Source: Idiomarina sp. (lineage in GTDB: Bacteria; Pseudomonadota; Gammaproteobacteria; Enterobacterales; Alteromonadaceae). From it: a DNA stretch of 50,016 nt. The stretch spans positions 1 to 50,016 of the forward strand of contig JAIUMU010000009.1 of the NCBI GenBank assembly GCA_022565355.1, in the 5' to 3' direction. The notes below the pieces were generated by a model. It did not search any database. It was not told the origin of the DNA and saw nothing but the letters and a program-made list of their open reading frames with translations. This document shows positions 1 through 7,806 of this stretch, piece after piece; the first letter of the stretch is position 1, and every line of letters begins with the position of its first letter. Both the position numbers and the translations under genes were made by a program.

Positions 1-272
1 ATCCCTTGCAATTTCTTGATCACCTGAGATGTTGATTTGCCGACCACTTCAATCATCATCACTGCCCGCACTGTCCCGGCTTCGAGTTGCTGATGCACCC
101 GCACGGTAAAACCAATAATAGCGCCTGATGAAACCAGGCGATCCAGCCGGTTCTGAATGGTACCTCTGGATACCTTCAGGGTTTCGGCCAGGGTGGAGAC
201 AGCTGCCCGACCATCTTTTCTCAGTTCTGCAATCAGGGCATTGTCCAGCGAGTCATAACGATATGGTTGCAT
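1..272 (-). CDS. Lrp/AsnC family transcriptional regulator, partial (N-terminal part)
   Basis: The minus strand encodes about 90 residues starting MQPYRYDSLDNALIAELRKD, then a helix-turn-helix around 'VSTLAETLKVSRGTIQNRLDRL'-type residues and 'SGAIIGFTVRV'. This is the usual AsnC-type winged helix running into the RAM ligand-binding domain. The gene runs off the left edge, so most of the RAM domain is missing. ATG is at 272. It is divergent from ctlX, and Lrp/AsnC proteins often control a neighbouring amino-acid catabolism gene. Control of ctlX, probably in response to an arginine-related amino acid, is a reasonable inference but not shown. Confidence 0.85.
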   Translation of the reverse strand, partial: MQPYRYDSLDNALIAELRKDGRAAVSTLAETLKVSRGTIQNRLDRLVSSGAIIGFTVRVHQQLEAGTVRAVMMIEVVGKSTSQVIKKLQG

Positions 273-430
273 CAGAAAACCTCTGCGGGTATTACTTTTG
301 TCTAAGTGCACCTGGCAAATAGATAAAATATGCTGCAAAAATTGTAATTTTTTGCCATTTTGTCTGACAGCTGAACTGAATACAATAGCGAAGTTTCCTG
401 GCTTACCATGGTTTATTGAAAAGGAAAAGT

Positions 431-478
431 ATGCAGTCATTGATGTTGTCAGCGAAGCAGGTGATGCCTGATGCGTAA
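431..478 (+). CDS. possible 15-residue leader peptide overlapping ctlX start
   Basis: A 15-codon frame starts with ATG five bases after a good Shine-Dalgarno-like AAGGA (421-425). It ends at TAA 476-478, overlapping the ATG of ctlX at 471 in another frame. The ctlX start itself has no strong ribosome site, and an in-frame stop lies just upstream (462). Translation of ctlX may therefore be coupled to this small frame. It could equally be chance. No homology is recognised. Confidence 0.3.
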   Translation: MQSLMLSAKQVMPDA

Positions 479-1391
479 CTCTGTGCAGGCCCCAGCTGCT
501 GTGGTGATGGTACGGCCCCATCATTTTTGTTCAAACCCGCAGACCATGCGGGACAATGCTTATCAAACCAGCGATAGTCACCACGACGCCAAACAGCAGG
601 CGTATGCGGAAGTCAGTGCTGCAGCCAGCCAGCTTGAACGGCATGGCGTGCTGGTGCATTTATTTGAGGATGAACAGCAGGCAACACCGGACTCGGTATT
701 TCCAAACAACTGGTTTTCCACCCATGCTGATGGCCGGGTGATCATTTATCCTATGTTTGCTCACAACCGCAGGCTGGAATACCGGCCGGATATCATCGAG
801 TCGCTAAAGGCAGAGTACCAGGTAACAGAAGTGGTTGATTATTCGGGGTGGGTACAACAGCAGCTGTTTCTGGAAGGGACCGGCTCGCTGGTGATTGATC
901 ACCTCAATCGCCTGGCTTTTGCCGCTGTTTCAAAACGCACCAGCCCGGCCTTGGTGAGCACGGTGTGTCAGCAGCTTAACCTGACCCCGGTGATTTTTAA
1001 TGCCTTTGATCAGCAGGGGGTGGCGGTGTACCACACCAACGTGATGATGTGCGTGGCAAGCCAGTTTGTGCTTATTTGCCTGCAGATGGTGCCTGAGCCA
1101 GAGCGTACCGAACTGCTGGCCTATTTTCAGCAAAGTGGCCGTGAGGTGATTGATTTAAGCTATCAGCAGATCCAATCGTTTTGCGCCAATGCCATTGAGC
1201 TCACCGGCAGCCATGGCCCTTTGCTGGTGTTGTCCGAAACGGCAAGCAATGCGTTAACAGCCAAACAAATACAACGCATTGAACAAAGTGCCCGCCTGGT
1301 ACCCATTCAGGTGCCGACGATTGAGTCGGCTGGTGGCTCAGCGCGCTGTATGATTGCAGGTATTCATTTATCCCCAAAGCACAGCGCTTGA
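471..1391 (+). CDS. ctlX: citrulline-utilisation hydrolase CtlX-like (arginine deiminase-related, DDAH fold)
   Basis: A 306-residue cytoplasmic protein of the guanidino-group modifying superfamily. Visible landmarks are the N-terminal VVMVRPHHF, DSVFPNNWFSTH (74-85), EGTGS (135-139), the histidine in YHTNVMMC (H188) and the C-terminal GGSARCMIAGI with the likely nucleophile C293. These match the amidinotransferase/dimethylargininase fold and the length of the CtlX group. CtlX is linked to citrulline or arginine-derivative breakdown; the exact substrate cannot be read from sequence. ATG 471 is used because the frame is closed at 462. A strong hairpin terminator follows at 1435. Confidence 0.85.
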   Translation: MRNSVQAPAAVVMVRPHHFCSNPQTMRDNAYQTSDSHHDAKQQAYAEVSAAASQLERHGVLVHLFEDEQQATPDSVFPNNWFSTHADGRVIIYPMFAHNRRLEYRPDIIESLKAEYQVTEVVDYSGWVQQQLFLEGTGSLVIDHLNRLAFAAVSKRTSPALVSTVCQQLNLTPVIFNAFDQQGVAVYHTNVMMCVASQFVLICLQMVPEPERTELLAYFQQSGREVIDLSYQQIQSFCANAIELTGSHGPLLVLSETASNALTAKQIQRIEQSARLVPIQVPTIESAGGSARCMIAGIHLSPKHSA

Positions 1392-1434
1392 AGAAAAACC
1401 GTTATTCGGTAATTTCATACCGTCATTTTAGGCA

Positions 1435-1463
1435 TTTAGCTGCTGCAAAAAACAGCAGCTAAA
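1435..1463 (+). terminator. hairpin terminator after ctlX
   Basis: TTTAGCTGCTG is followed by a 7-base A-rich loop and its exact complement CAGCAGCTAAA. A- and T-rich flanks make it a plausible bidirectional rho-independent terminator closing ctlX before the tRNA promoter. Confidence 0.75.
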
Positions 1464-1483
1464 ACAAAGTGTCATAATTTCAC

Positions 1484-1511
1484 TTGCACGCACGAAATGG
1501 ATTCGTATAAT
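1484..1511 (+). promoter_or_regulatory. sigma70 promoter of the tRNA-Leu locus
   Basis: TTGCAC (1484-1489) and a perfect TATAAT (1506-1511) are separated by 16 bases. Transcription would start near 1518, about 20 bases before the first tRNA half at 1538. This is the only strong promoter visible for the tRNA locus. A weaker TTGACT (1612-1617) with CAAAAT 16 bases on could serve the complete tRNA copy. Confidence 0.8.
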
Positions 1512-1537
1512 GCAATGGCTAAGCAGCATCCCCCCTT

Positions 1538-1577
1538 GCCTGGGTGGCGAAATTGGTAGACGCAGCGGATTCAAAAT
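1538..1577 (+). pseudogene. orphan 5' half of tRNA-Leu(CAA)
   Basis: These 40 bases match the first 40 bases of the intact tRNA at 1694 except for one base in the anticodon stem (gcgga instead of gtgga). The match stops exactly after the anticodon loop TTCAAAAT. The sequence that follows (from 1578) is unrelated to a tRNA 3' half. It keeps the strong promoter upstream. It is most simply the 5' part of the original tRNA gene, cut in its anticodon loop by integration. A decayed tandem copy is the alternative. Confidence 0.8.
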
Positions 1578-1630
1578 GCAAGGTGTCTAGCATCGTTAAA
1601 TTGGCAAGCTCTTGACTTTTAAAGAGTTAA

Positions 1631-1672
1631 GTGCAAAATTAAAGTGCAAAAGCTGTGCAAAGTTTTGCAAAG
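1631..1672 (+). repeat. short TGCAAA iterons beside the attachment site
   Basis: Four close copies of a TGCAAA core occur in 42 bases: gtgcaaaa (1631, 1644), gtgcaaag (1655) and ttttgcaaag (1663). Spacing is 10-13 bases, about one helical turn. The decamer ttttgcaaag recurs at 47204-47213 beside the other attachment repeat. This arrangement suits arm-type integrase or accessory-factor sites, an inference from position and phasing. Confidence 0.45.
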
Positions 1673-1693
1673 AAAATCTGAAAGACCTCCCGT

Positions 1694-1780
1694 GCCTGGG
1701 TGGCGAAATTGGTAGACGCAGTGGATTCAAAATCCACCGTTGGAAACAACGTGTCGGTTCGAGTCCGACCCTAGGCACCA
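1694..1780 (+). tRNA. tRNA-Leu, anticodon CAA
   Basis: An 87-base tRNA gene with encoded CCA. The acceptor stem GCCTGGG pairs with CCTAGGC with one G-U pair. The anticodon stem GTGGA/TCCAC closes loop TTCAAAA with anticodon CAA. A long variable arm (cgttg-gaaa-caacg) gives the type II tRNA-Leu shape, and the T arm contains GGTTCGAGTCC. It corresponds to E. coli leuX, a well-known island insertion site. Its last 55 bases are repeated at 47281-47335. Confidence 0.95.
1726..1780 (+). repeat. attachment repeat (attL side) within tRNA-Leu
   Basis: The 55 bases from the anticodon loop to CCA match 47281-47335 at 53 of 55 positions. The two differences lie in the loop of the variable arm (gaaa versus gcga). 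Crossing over from the anticodon loop to the 3' end of a tRNA is the standard target geometry for tyrosine integrases. Confidence 0.85.
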
Positions 1781-2131
1781 TATATTTCAATAGCTTATCT
1801 TCATGTTACTGCTTTCATTTTAATTCCAAATATCTTTTCTTATTTCATAGCGTGCCATCACGCAGCCATCGTTGTTCGATCAAACCGCATCCACCATATC
1901 GTATTACTTCATGCTCAGGAGTGTTAGAGGTGTGGATTGGTATTAAGGGTAATGTTCGATATTTGCCATTAACAGATATGCAGAATATTTTGAACTGACT
2001 CTCAAGCGTAGAGCCTGATCAAACAGCAATAGGTATCCAAAGTGCGCCCCGCATATTGTCTGACAATGATAAACTCAGCAATGTAATTGAGAAATGGCGA
2101 AGATATTTAGCTAACTCCATAATTTTCGTAC
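1781..2131. other. 350-base non-coding stretch with gene relics
   Basis: No intact gene is seen. Bases 1850-1882 closely match the umuC segment near 18325-18355. On the minus strand they encode SNNDGCVMAR, against SNNDGCVVAR in the real UmuC, so this is a small umuC relic. A plus-strand coding-like tail ends at the TGA at 1996-1998 (last residues PLTDMQNILN). Both look like debris left by earlier insertions at this hotspot. Confidence 0.4.
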
Positions 2132-2359
2132 GTGTATAAATACACAGTTGGTGGTGAATTTAATGTAAGTAAGTATATCGCAAGCTTAAAATACGCTTTC
2201 GACAGAGAAAATTGCCGTTTAGTTAGAAAGCTGTTGATTCAAGCAGGCTTGTTGGCTAGGTTAGATTTCAATAAAAAGATAGAAGGGAAATTCCCATGTG
2301 TGAGAGAAGGGTTTTTTCAAACTATTAAGACGTTAGCATTCCATAAGAGATTCGAGTAG
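2132..2359 (+). CDS. small hypothetical protein, possibly a gene fragment
   Basis: A 75-residue frame with a GTG start and no clear ribosome-binding site, ending four bases before the Abi gene. The composition is protein-like (FDRENCRLVRKLLIQAGLLA, then basic residues), but I recognise no family. It might be the 3' part of a truncated gene or a short partner of the Abi protein. The start is uncertain. Confidence 0.35.
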   Translation: MYKYTVGGEFNVSKYIASLKYAFDRENCRLVRKLLIQAGLLARLDFNKKIEGKFPCVREGFFQTIKTLAFHKRFE

Positions 2360-2362
2360 GCG

Positions 2363-3193
2363 ATGAGAAAAGAAATTCCGGCTCCAGTCATAGCCGTACT
2401 GTCAGAGAATATCCCAGTTGTTGAAACACACGCTAGCTTGGATAACCTTTTTTCGTATGCTGAAGCGCCTGGCGAGCCACCCGAAGGTTCAAAGCCCGTT
2501 AAAGTTCAAGCATGGCTTCGGAGAGTCAACAAAGAATCGGGGCACCCATTGGTTGTGCTAGGGCGGCTTATTGAGAGTTATATGGAGTTGCCTGATATAG
2601 AAGATGTCACATCTACTTGGTCTGGCGTCCAGACTGTAGATGTAAAAAAAGAGTTCAAAGCCAAGCTTGAAGCAATTCTTTCTCGGTGTAATCTTACATA
2701 TCTCACAGGGGGAATAATTTCTGACGGTAGTTCCGCGCCGAGCCGATCATTGGCTGAGTTAATTAAAGGTCGAGATATTCCCTCCATTGACGTAGAGTTC
2801 AACCGGGCACTTGCGAATGTAAACTCAGAGCCCAGAGAAGCGGTATCGGCAGCTTGCAATATTCTTGAGTCTATTTTCAAGACATATATAACGGATGAAA
2901 AACTTGAGATGCCGCAGAAGCAAGATCTCCAAAATGTATGGAAAGTAGTGCGTTCTGACCTAGGTTTTAACCCAGGGGCGCTTGAAGATGAGGATCTAAA
3001 AAAGATTTTGTCTGGGGTGTTGTCTGTAGTTGACGGCATAGGCGCTTTTAGAACGCATGCAAGTTCTGCCCATGGTCAAGGTCGGAAAATATACAACTTA
3101 AAGCCAAGGCATGCACGACTGGCTATTCATTCTGCCCATACCATAGCGTTATTCGTATTGGAGACTTGGGATGAAAGAAAGAGCCGAAAGTAA
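2363..3193 (+). CDS. abortive infection family protein with Abi_C-like C-terminal domain
   Basis: A 276-residue soluble protein. The C-terminal third (about 160-270) has the hallmark pattern REAVSAACNILESIFKTYI, then ILSGVLSVVDGIGAFRTHAS, SAHGQG and LKPRHARLAIHSAHTIALFV. These are features of the Abi-like C-terminus family found in phage-resistance loci. The N-terminal region with PGEPPEGSKPVKVQAWLRR is also typical and supports the ATG at 2363. It lies just upstream of a nuclease/methylase pair with a 103-base gap. The mechanism is not evident; the family is tied to abortive infection mostly by association. Confidence 0.75.
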   Translation: MRKEIPAPVIAVLSENIPVVETHASLDNLFSYAEAPGEPPEGSKPVKVQAWLRRVNKESGHPLVVLGRLIESYMELPDIEDVTSTWSGVQTVDVKKEFKAKLEAILSRCNLTYLTGGIISDGSSAPSRSLAELIKGRDIPSIDVEFNRALANVNSEPREAVSAACNILESIFKTYITDEKLEMPQKQDLQNVWKVVRSDLGFNPGALEDEDLKKILSGVLSVVDGIGAFRTHASSAHGQGRKIYNLKPRHARLAIHSAHTIALFVLETWDERKSRK

Positions 3194-3223
3194 TGCTATC
3201 AGCTCGACGGTATCTTTTACATT

Positions 3224-3250
3224 ACGGCTTCGCTTTAATTCTAAAGCCGT
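3224..3250 (+). terminator. weak hairpin between the Abi and nuclease genes
   Basis: ACGGCTT and AAGCCGT form a 7-bp stem around a 13-base loop. No real T run follows, so it may only attenuate transcription. Confidence 0.35.
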
Positions 3251-3296
3251 GTCTGTTACTGGCGTTAGAATATCAAACACAAAATTGGGGTAATTA

Positions 3297-4055
3297 ATGA
3301 GTTTCGTATTTATGGTTTTTGAACATTGCTACAATTCGATTAGAGAAGGCAAGCTTATCGAAAAAGAGAACTCTAGAGATAAGGAGTATCATTTTCAGGA
3401 CTGGTTTAAGTCTCGACTAGAAGAGTTAAAAAGCAACTTTGATGAGCCATCGAGAAATAGTTATCCTGATTTTCGTATGGTCAATGATGCACTAGGTTTT
3501 GAGCTGAAGGGTTTACAATATCCTGGAAGGATCACCAATTATGACTCAAACAGTCAGGTGCCAACAGGACTTCATAATGGTAGATCTGTATTTTATGTGT
3601 TTGGTAGATATCCTAAAGAGCCATTAAACCCGAAGAAGTATCCTGTTCACGATCTTATTGTATGTCATGGTGATTTCATTAACTCTGATCACGAATATAT
3701 CCATAAAAATAAAAGCGTGAAAGGGTTTGGTAGTTATGGCGATATAATGATACGTGACAGAAAGATGTATGTTGCACCAACCCCATATGCATTGACTGAA
3801 GGCACAGAAAATCAAATTACACTAATTGTCCCTGCTGACTCAGTTGCACCAGAGGGGTTTAAGTCTGTTGGTGAATTAGTTCGAGTTGAAACAGAAGAAT
3901 TGATTGTAGGTTATGAGTTTGATCTAGTTACAAACGAAATAAAGGCCAATAAAATACAAAATCCCAACTCAGGTTTAGAGCATAGGTTTACAGCTTACCG
4001 AGTTTTGTCTGACAAGGGGCCGCGAGTGACACTTAAAGGCGAAGAATTAGAATGA
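3297..4055 (+). CDS. PD-(D/E)XK-type restriction endonuclease candidate
   Basis: A 252-residue protein. The segment SYPDFR (55-60) followed by GFELKG (67-72) gives the order P-D ... E-x-K (D58, E69, K71) of the PD-(D/E)XK nuclease core. An acidic/basic helix precedes it (KEYHFQDWFKSRLEEL). The stop codon overlaps the start of the DNA methylase gene (ATGA at 4052), so the two are translationally coupled, as expected for a restriction-modification pair. The start ATG 3297 follows a GGGGT-type ribosome site. I do not recognise a named enzyme or a target sequence. The nuclease call is motif plus context. Confidence 0.65.
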   Translation: MSFVFMVFEHCYNSIREGKLIEKENSRDKEYHFQDWFKSRLEELKSNFDEPSRNSYPDFRMVNDALGFELKGLQYPGRITNYDSNSQVPTGLHNGRSVFYVFGRYPKEPLNPKKYPVHDLIVCHGDFINSDHEYIHKNKSVKGFGSYGDIMIRDRKMYVAPTPYALTEGTENQITLIVPADSVAPEGFKSVGELVRVETEELIVGYEFDLVTNEIKANKIQNPNSGLEHRFTAYRVLSDKGPRVTLKGEELE

Positions 4056-6148
4056 GGGCGATTGAGCGTGATTTTCCTTTCGAAGCAATAGATCTTATTG
4101 CTGAAGTAGAAAGCTACAGGAAAGAAATAAACAGACCGATATATCATATCCACAAATGGTGGGCTAAGCGCTTAGGGACTGTTTTCCGCTCAATCGTTTC
4201 CGGAGCATTGACTGAAAATGAATGGAAAGGCTTTCACGAATTCCAGAGTCATTCTGGGAAGATCGTGCTTGATCCATTTATGGGTTCAGGAACGACCCTA
4301 GGCGAAGCGGCAAAACTTGGCGCGAAAGTTATTGGTTGTGATGTAAACCCAGTCAGTACTTTTCTAGTTACCCAAGCTCTAACCAGAATAAACCTGAATT
4401 CTCTTCAAGCTGAATACAAAGCGATTGAGTGCGATGTTAAAGACGAAATTTTGTCTTACTACACAACTATGGTACCTGGTGCTTCAAAGCCTACACCAGC
4501 CCTTTACTATTTTTGGGTTAAAGTAGCAACCACACCAGATGGTGAAGAAGTACCCCTATTTTCAAGCTACGTGTTTAGTAAGAATGCATACCCAAAAAAG
4601 AAACCTGATTCGCAGATATGGTGTCCTTCTTGCGAATCAGTATTCGTTGGAAAGTACAACGCAACCGAAATTGAATGTCCATTTTGCTCACATTACTTCA
4701 ACCCACAAAATGGACCAGCAAATGGCGCTAAGGTAGTGAATAAAATAGGAAATGTATACAAAATAAAAGACTTAATTTCCGGTGCCAAACATCCACCAAA
4801 ACACAAGCTATATGCCGTTATGGCTCTTAACGAAATGGGCGAGAAGGTCTACATCAAGCCAACGAAATATGACCGAGATATTTTAGTTGATGCAAAGAAA
4901 AGACTTGATTCCGTTGAAAGTGAGCTTCCATTGCCAACCATGCATGTTAGGCCCGGCTACAATACCGGTCAGGCTCTAGGATACAACTACAATTATTGGC
5001 GTGACTTTTTCAATGATCGTCAATTGCTATGTCTTGGATTGCTACTGAAAAGAATATTAAAGGTGCAAGACAAAGCCATCCGTGACCACTTTGTATGCTT
5101 GTTCAGCGGGACGCTAGAATTCAATAACCTTTTTTGCAGCTTCAAAGGCGAAGGAACTGGTGCTGTTCGTCACATGTTTTCAAATCATATTTTGAAACCA
5201 GAACGAACGCCATTAGAAAACAGTGTGTGGGGTATTCCTGGGAAAAGTAGTGGTACATTTTCCAGTTTATTTCGAAGTCGTTTGATCAAAGCAAAGACAT
5301 ACCTTGATGAGCCATTTGAAATACAGATTGAAAACAATGGCTCTAGGCGTTCATCAAAGAAAGTTGTTTGTAGTGAGCCATTGTCAGTTAAGGTGACCCA
5401 TACATGGGAGGATTTTAGTGTTGCTTCTCAAGGCGCGCTAATATTGAATGGCGACAGCTCATCACTCCCAGTTCCCGATGCATCTGTTGACGCTGTTGTG
5501 ACTGACCCACCCTATTTTGACTTTGTTCATTATAGCGAATTGAGTGACTTCTTTTACGCATGGTTATCAAATGCACTTGGCAGCGAATATGCCTACCTAA
5601 ATAGAAAAGACTCTTCCCATGAAAACGAAGTACAAGATCGTGATAATGAGAGTTTTACGAGAAAAATTTCCAGTATTTTCAAAGAATGCAATCGTGTTTT
5701 AAAGGATGGCGGCCTTTTGTGTTTTAGCTACCATCACTCAACTATTGACGGCTGGATGGCAATATATAATTCCGTTACTATGGCTGGTTTTGATATTGTA
5801 GCTGCGCACCCTGTAAAGGCAGAAATGTCAGTAGCAAGCCCTAAGAGTGCAGCTAAACAACCAATAAACCTTGACGCTATCTTGGTTTGTAAGAAAGAGC
5901 AAAAAGCGCCGGAGATTTCAAACCCTGAAGTAGAAGTTCTAATGCGCTATGATTTTTATTTATCACGATTTGAAGCCATTGATAGAAAATTAAGTGAGGG
6001 AGACAAATTTGTTATAGCTTGCTCGCAAGCAATTTCTGTAGCATCTATGAAACGGATGGATCGAGAGACAGCCAATTCATTCATAAGGACATCTCTGCAA
6101 ATTTGTTCTAACAAGGTGCACTCAGACAATTATTCCCCAGTGAAATAA
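4052..6148 (+). CDS. DNA methylase with DUF1156-like N-terminus and inserted zinc ribbon
   Basis: A 698-residue amino-methyltransferase. The N-terminus HIHKWWAKRLGTVFR resembles DUF1156-type methylases. The AdoMet motif DPFMGSGTT is at 74-82, followed by CDVNP (96-100). The catalytic motif VTDPPYFDFVHY starts near 483 (DPPY 485-488), followed by a C-terminal Rossmann half. The order I then IV, with roughly 400 residues between, is alpha-like, and the insert probably holds target recognition. The insert includes a four-cysteine zinc ribbon (C191, C194, C209, C212). It forms a coupled pair with the upstream nuclease gene and would protect host DNA. N6-adenine versus N4-cytosine specificity is unknown. 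Confidence 0.8.
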   Translation: MRAIERDFPFEAIDLIAEVESYRKEINRPIYHIHKWWAKRLGTVFRSIVSGALTENEWKGFHEFQSHSGKIVLDPFMGSGTTLGEAAKLGAKVIGCDVNPVSTFLVTQALTRINLNSLQAEYKAIECDVKDEILSYYTTMVPGASKPTPALYYFWVKVATTPDGEEVPLFSSYVFSKNAYPKKKPDSQIWCPSCESVFVGKYNATEIECPFCSHYFNPQNGPANGAKVVNKIGNVYKIKDLISGAKHPPKHKLYAVMALNEMGEKVYIKPTKYDRDILVDAKKRLDSVESELPLPTMHVRPGYNTGQALGYNYNYWRDFFNDRQLLCLGLLLKRILKVQDKAIRDHFVCLFSGTLEFNNLFCSFKGEGTGAVRHMFSNHILKPERTPLENSVWGIPGKSSGTFSSLFRSRLIKAKTYLDEPFEIQIENNGSRRSSKKVVCSEPLSVKVTHTWEDFSVASQGALILNGDSSSLPVPDASVDAVVTDPPYFDFVHYSELSDFFYAWLSNALGSEYAYLNRKDSSHENEVQDRDNESFTRKISSIFKECNRVLKDGGLLCFSYHHSTIDGWMAIYNSVTMAGFDIVAAHPVKAEMSVASPKSAAKQPINLDAILVCKKEQKAPEISNPEVEVLMRYDFYLSRFEAIDRKLSEGDKFVIACSQAISVASMKRMDRETANSFIRTSLQICSNKVHSDNYSPVK

Positions 6149-6156
6149 TTGTCTGA
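6122..6156 (+). terminator. strong hairpin at the end of the methylase gene
   Basis: TCAGACAATTATT and AATAATTGTCTGA form a perfect 13-bp stem with a 9-base loop, overlapping the methylase stop codon. It sits between convergent genes and probably ends transcription from the plus strand. Confidence 0.65.
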
Positions 6157-6188
6157 AAGCTTTGCGCTAGGCAGTACCAATATCTTTG

Positions 6189-7331
6189 TTATAGAATCTT
6201 TTTGGAGCAGGCGTGATGATTTTTTAGTGATAAATCGACATAGCCGACTGAAACGTACTTCTGCGCTAGATTTTTAAAATATTCGTCGTCTAGGTGTATC
6301 ACAGCTGCAATATGATGGCCACATGTAGGGCAAGTTGAATTAGTTACCATATAAAGAAATTGACAGCTGTCGCAGTGTTTTGCTTTTGATTGCTTCAGAA
6401 CTGAATAAAGTGTGGCTGCGGCATTGATCATCTCATCTAACCTAGCATTATACTTGATGATATCTTGCGCCTCACCACTAACCTCTTTTTTTGGTTTTAC
6501 GACCTGATATTGAAATGGTGGTGAAGAAGGCTGGTGCATTCGCTTTTTTTTTGGCTGAAATTGAATAGGGTTTTGCCTTTTAAGTTCCGAAGTTATCTCG
6601 TCACAAATGGCATCAAACATAGAAACGTACTTCAATTGCCTGGGGTGAAACAACCACTCTTTGTACTGTGCAGAAAAGATGTGTGATTTTATAATCTGAA
6701 TAAATGGCTTGCGCTCTTTGGTGTATGCTTCGAATACATTCGCAAGACTGACAAATACTTCAGCGCAGTTATCACCAGTTGTACAGGGCGACTTCATGAG
6801 ATAAGGAAATCCAAATACTAACCTTAATTTATGTTTTCCAACCTTCAGCATCGCAATTGCCGTATCGTTATGTGCAGACAACTCAAAGGAAATCAGTTGA
6901 TCATAGTTTGGCGCTGATGCTTTTGTTACCTGATAGATCTTTTGGTGCCTTGCTAGATTATTTTTTAGCGTAAGGTCATAGTCTGGCAGTTCGATTGAAG
7001 CTCCTATATTTTCTTCAAGGATTTGCTTAATTAGCCAGAAACAGCCACGTTTGAAATTAAAAGTGCATGGCTTTTCGTCATTTGTAGACTTGGGGGCATG
7101 ACCAAAGTGATGTACTTTGGACTCACCTTTACGTGCAACCATTGTTGCGCCACAACAATCGCAAATACAGTTACACGCTAATCCTGATTCAACCTCATCC
7201 ACTGTTACTAAACGACCACCCTCAATCAGCTTCGCGTAAGGTATTAATACATCATTCATGAGTAGATACCGGTGAAAGTTCACAGAGTGTTTAGTGTTAC
7301 TTACGTTATCGAATTTATATTCACTTGTCAC
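6189..7331 (-). CDS. CoiA-like protein with two zinc ribbons
   Basis: Up to 380 residues. The N-terminal cluster C-I-C-D-C-C-G-A-T-M-V-A-R-K-G (about 55-69), then SKVHHFGHAP, matches the zinc-binding start of competence CoiA-like proteins. In those, 'RKG ... HFAH' is followed by a nuclease-like region. The C-terminus has a second ribbon, CDSC then CPTCGHH. The longest frame begins with GTG at 7331; ATG at 7259 (MNDVLIPYAKLIEGG) fits family starts better, and neither has a clear ribosome site. It is the last gene of a minus-strand run starting at the recombinase (11775). A DNA-processing role is inferred from the family only. Confidence 0.6.
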   Translation of the reverse strand: MTSEYKFDNVSNTKHSVNFHRYLLMNDVLIPYAKLIEGGRLVTVDEVESGLACNCICDCCGATMVARKGESKVHHFGHAPKSTNDEKPCTFNFKRGCFWLIKQILEENIGASIELPDYDLTLKNNLARHQKIYQVTKASAPNYDQLISFELSAHNDTAIAMLKVGKHKLRLVFGFPYLMKSPCTTGDNCAEVFVSLANVFEAYTKERKPFIQIIKSHIFSAQYKEWLFHPRQLKYVSMFDAICDEITSELKRQNPIQFQPKKKRMHQPSSPPFQYQVVKPKKEVSGEAQDIIKYNARLDEMINAAATLYSVLKQSKAKHCDSCQFLYMVTNSTCPTCGHHIAAVIHLDDEYFKNLAQKYVSVGYVDLSLKNHHACSKKIL

Positions 7332-7362
7332 TCTAGTCGGGATTTGAAATGTCGGCTATTCA

Positions 7363-7776
7363 CTAAGACACCTCCACCTCATAGACTCCCATACCCAACC
7401 AGTAGGTTAAGAAGTTATCTTCCCAAATCGGATATAGGGATCTGGCTATTTCAATCGGGTGGTAACCGTGCAGGTCTTGATACATACCAGCCTGGAAATC
7501 GAAATCTACTGATTTTTCGAGTTCTGCAAATGGGCCTAAGCCAACATAGGTGAACTCGGTGATGTAGCAAATGGACCACACATTGTCTCCTTGTTGCTCC
7601 AGCCTGATTTCGACCGGACGAAAGCCTCCGGCCTCGGCGCTGTATTTGGGATCACGAAAGTTCAGGGTGATGCTGTTGCAGGTTTCAGGCTGGCCGTGTT
7701 TTTGCACGAATTCGCAAAGCTGCTCAGCCAGTTTCTGAGATACAGGCAAAGCAAGGTCCTCGTAATGAATACGCAT
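7363..7776 (-). CDS. DUF2787 family protein
   Basis: A 137-residue protein recognised by LPVSQKLAEQL near the start, then ITLNFRDPKYSAEAGGFRPV and a C-terminal WLGMGVYEVEVS. Proteins of this family are common on gammaproteobacterial integrative elements, usually next to RadC-like genes as here. The function is unknown. ATG 7776 is preceded by AAGGAGACATCACT on the minus strand, a good ribosome site. Confidence 0.75.
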   Translation of the reverse strand: MRIHYEDLALPVSQKLAEQLCEFVQKHGQPETCNSITLNFRDPKYSAEAGGFRPVEIRLEQQGDNVWSICYITEFTYVGLGPFAELEKSVDFDFQAGMYQDLHGYHPIEIARSLYPIWEDNFLTYWLGMGVYEVEVS

Positions 7777-7806
7777 AGTGATGTCTCCTTGGGGTATAGC
7801 TACAAA

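Noticed and set aside
1612..1998. 128-codon plus-strand open frame across the tRNA
   Set aside because: It reads through the tRNA-Leu gene and a umuC relic in antisense; only its last 25 or so codons look coding-like.
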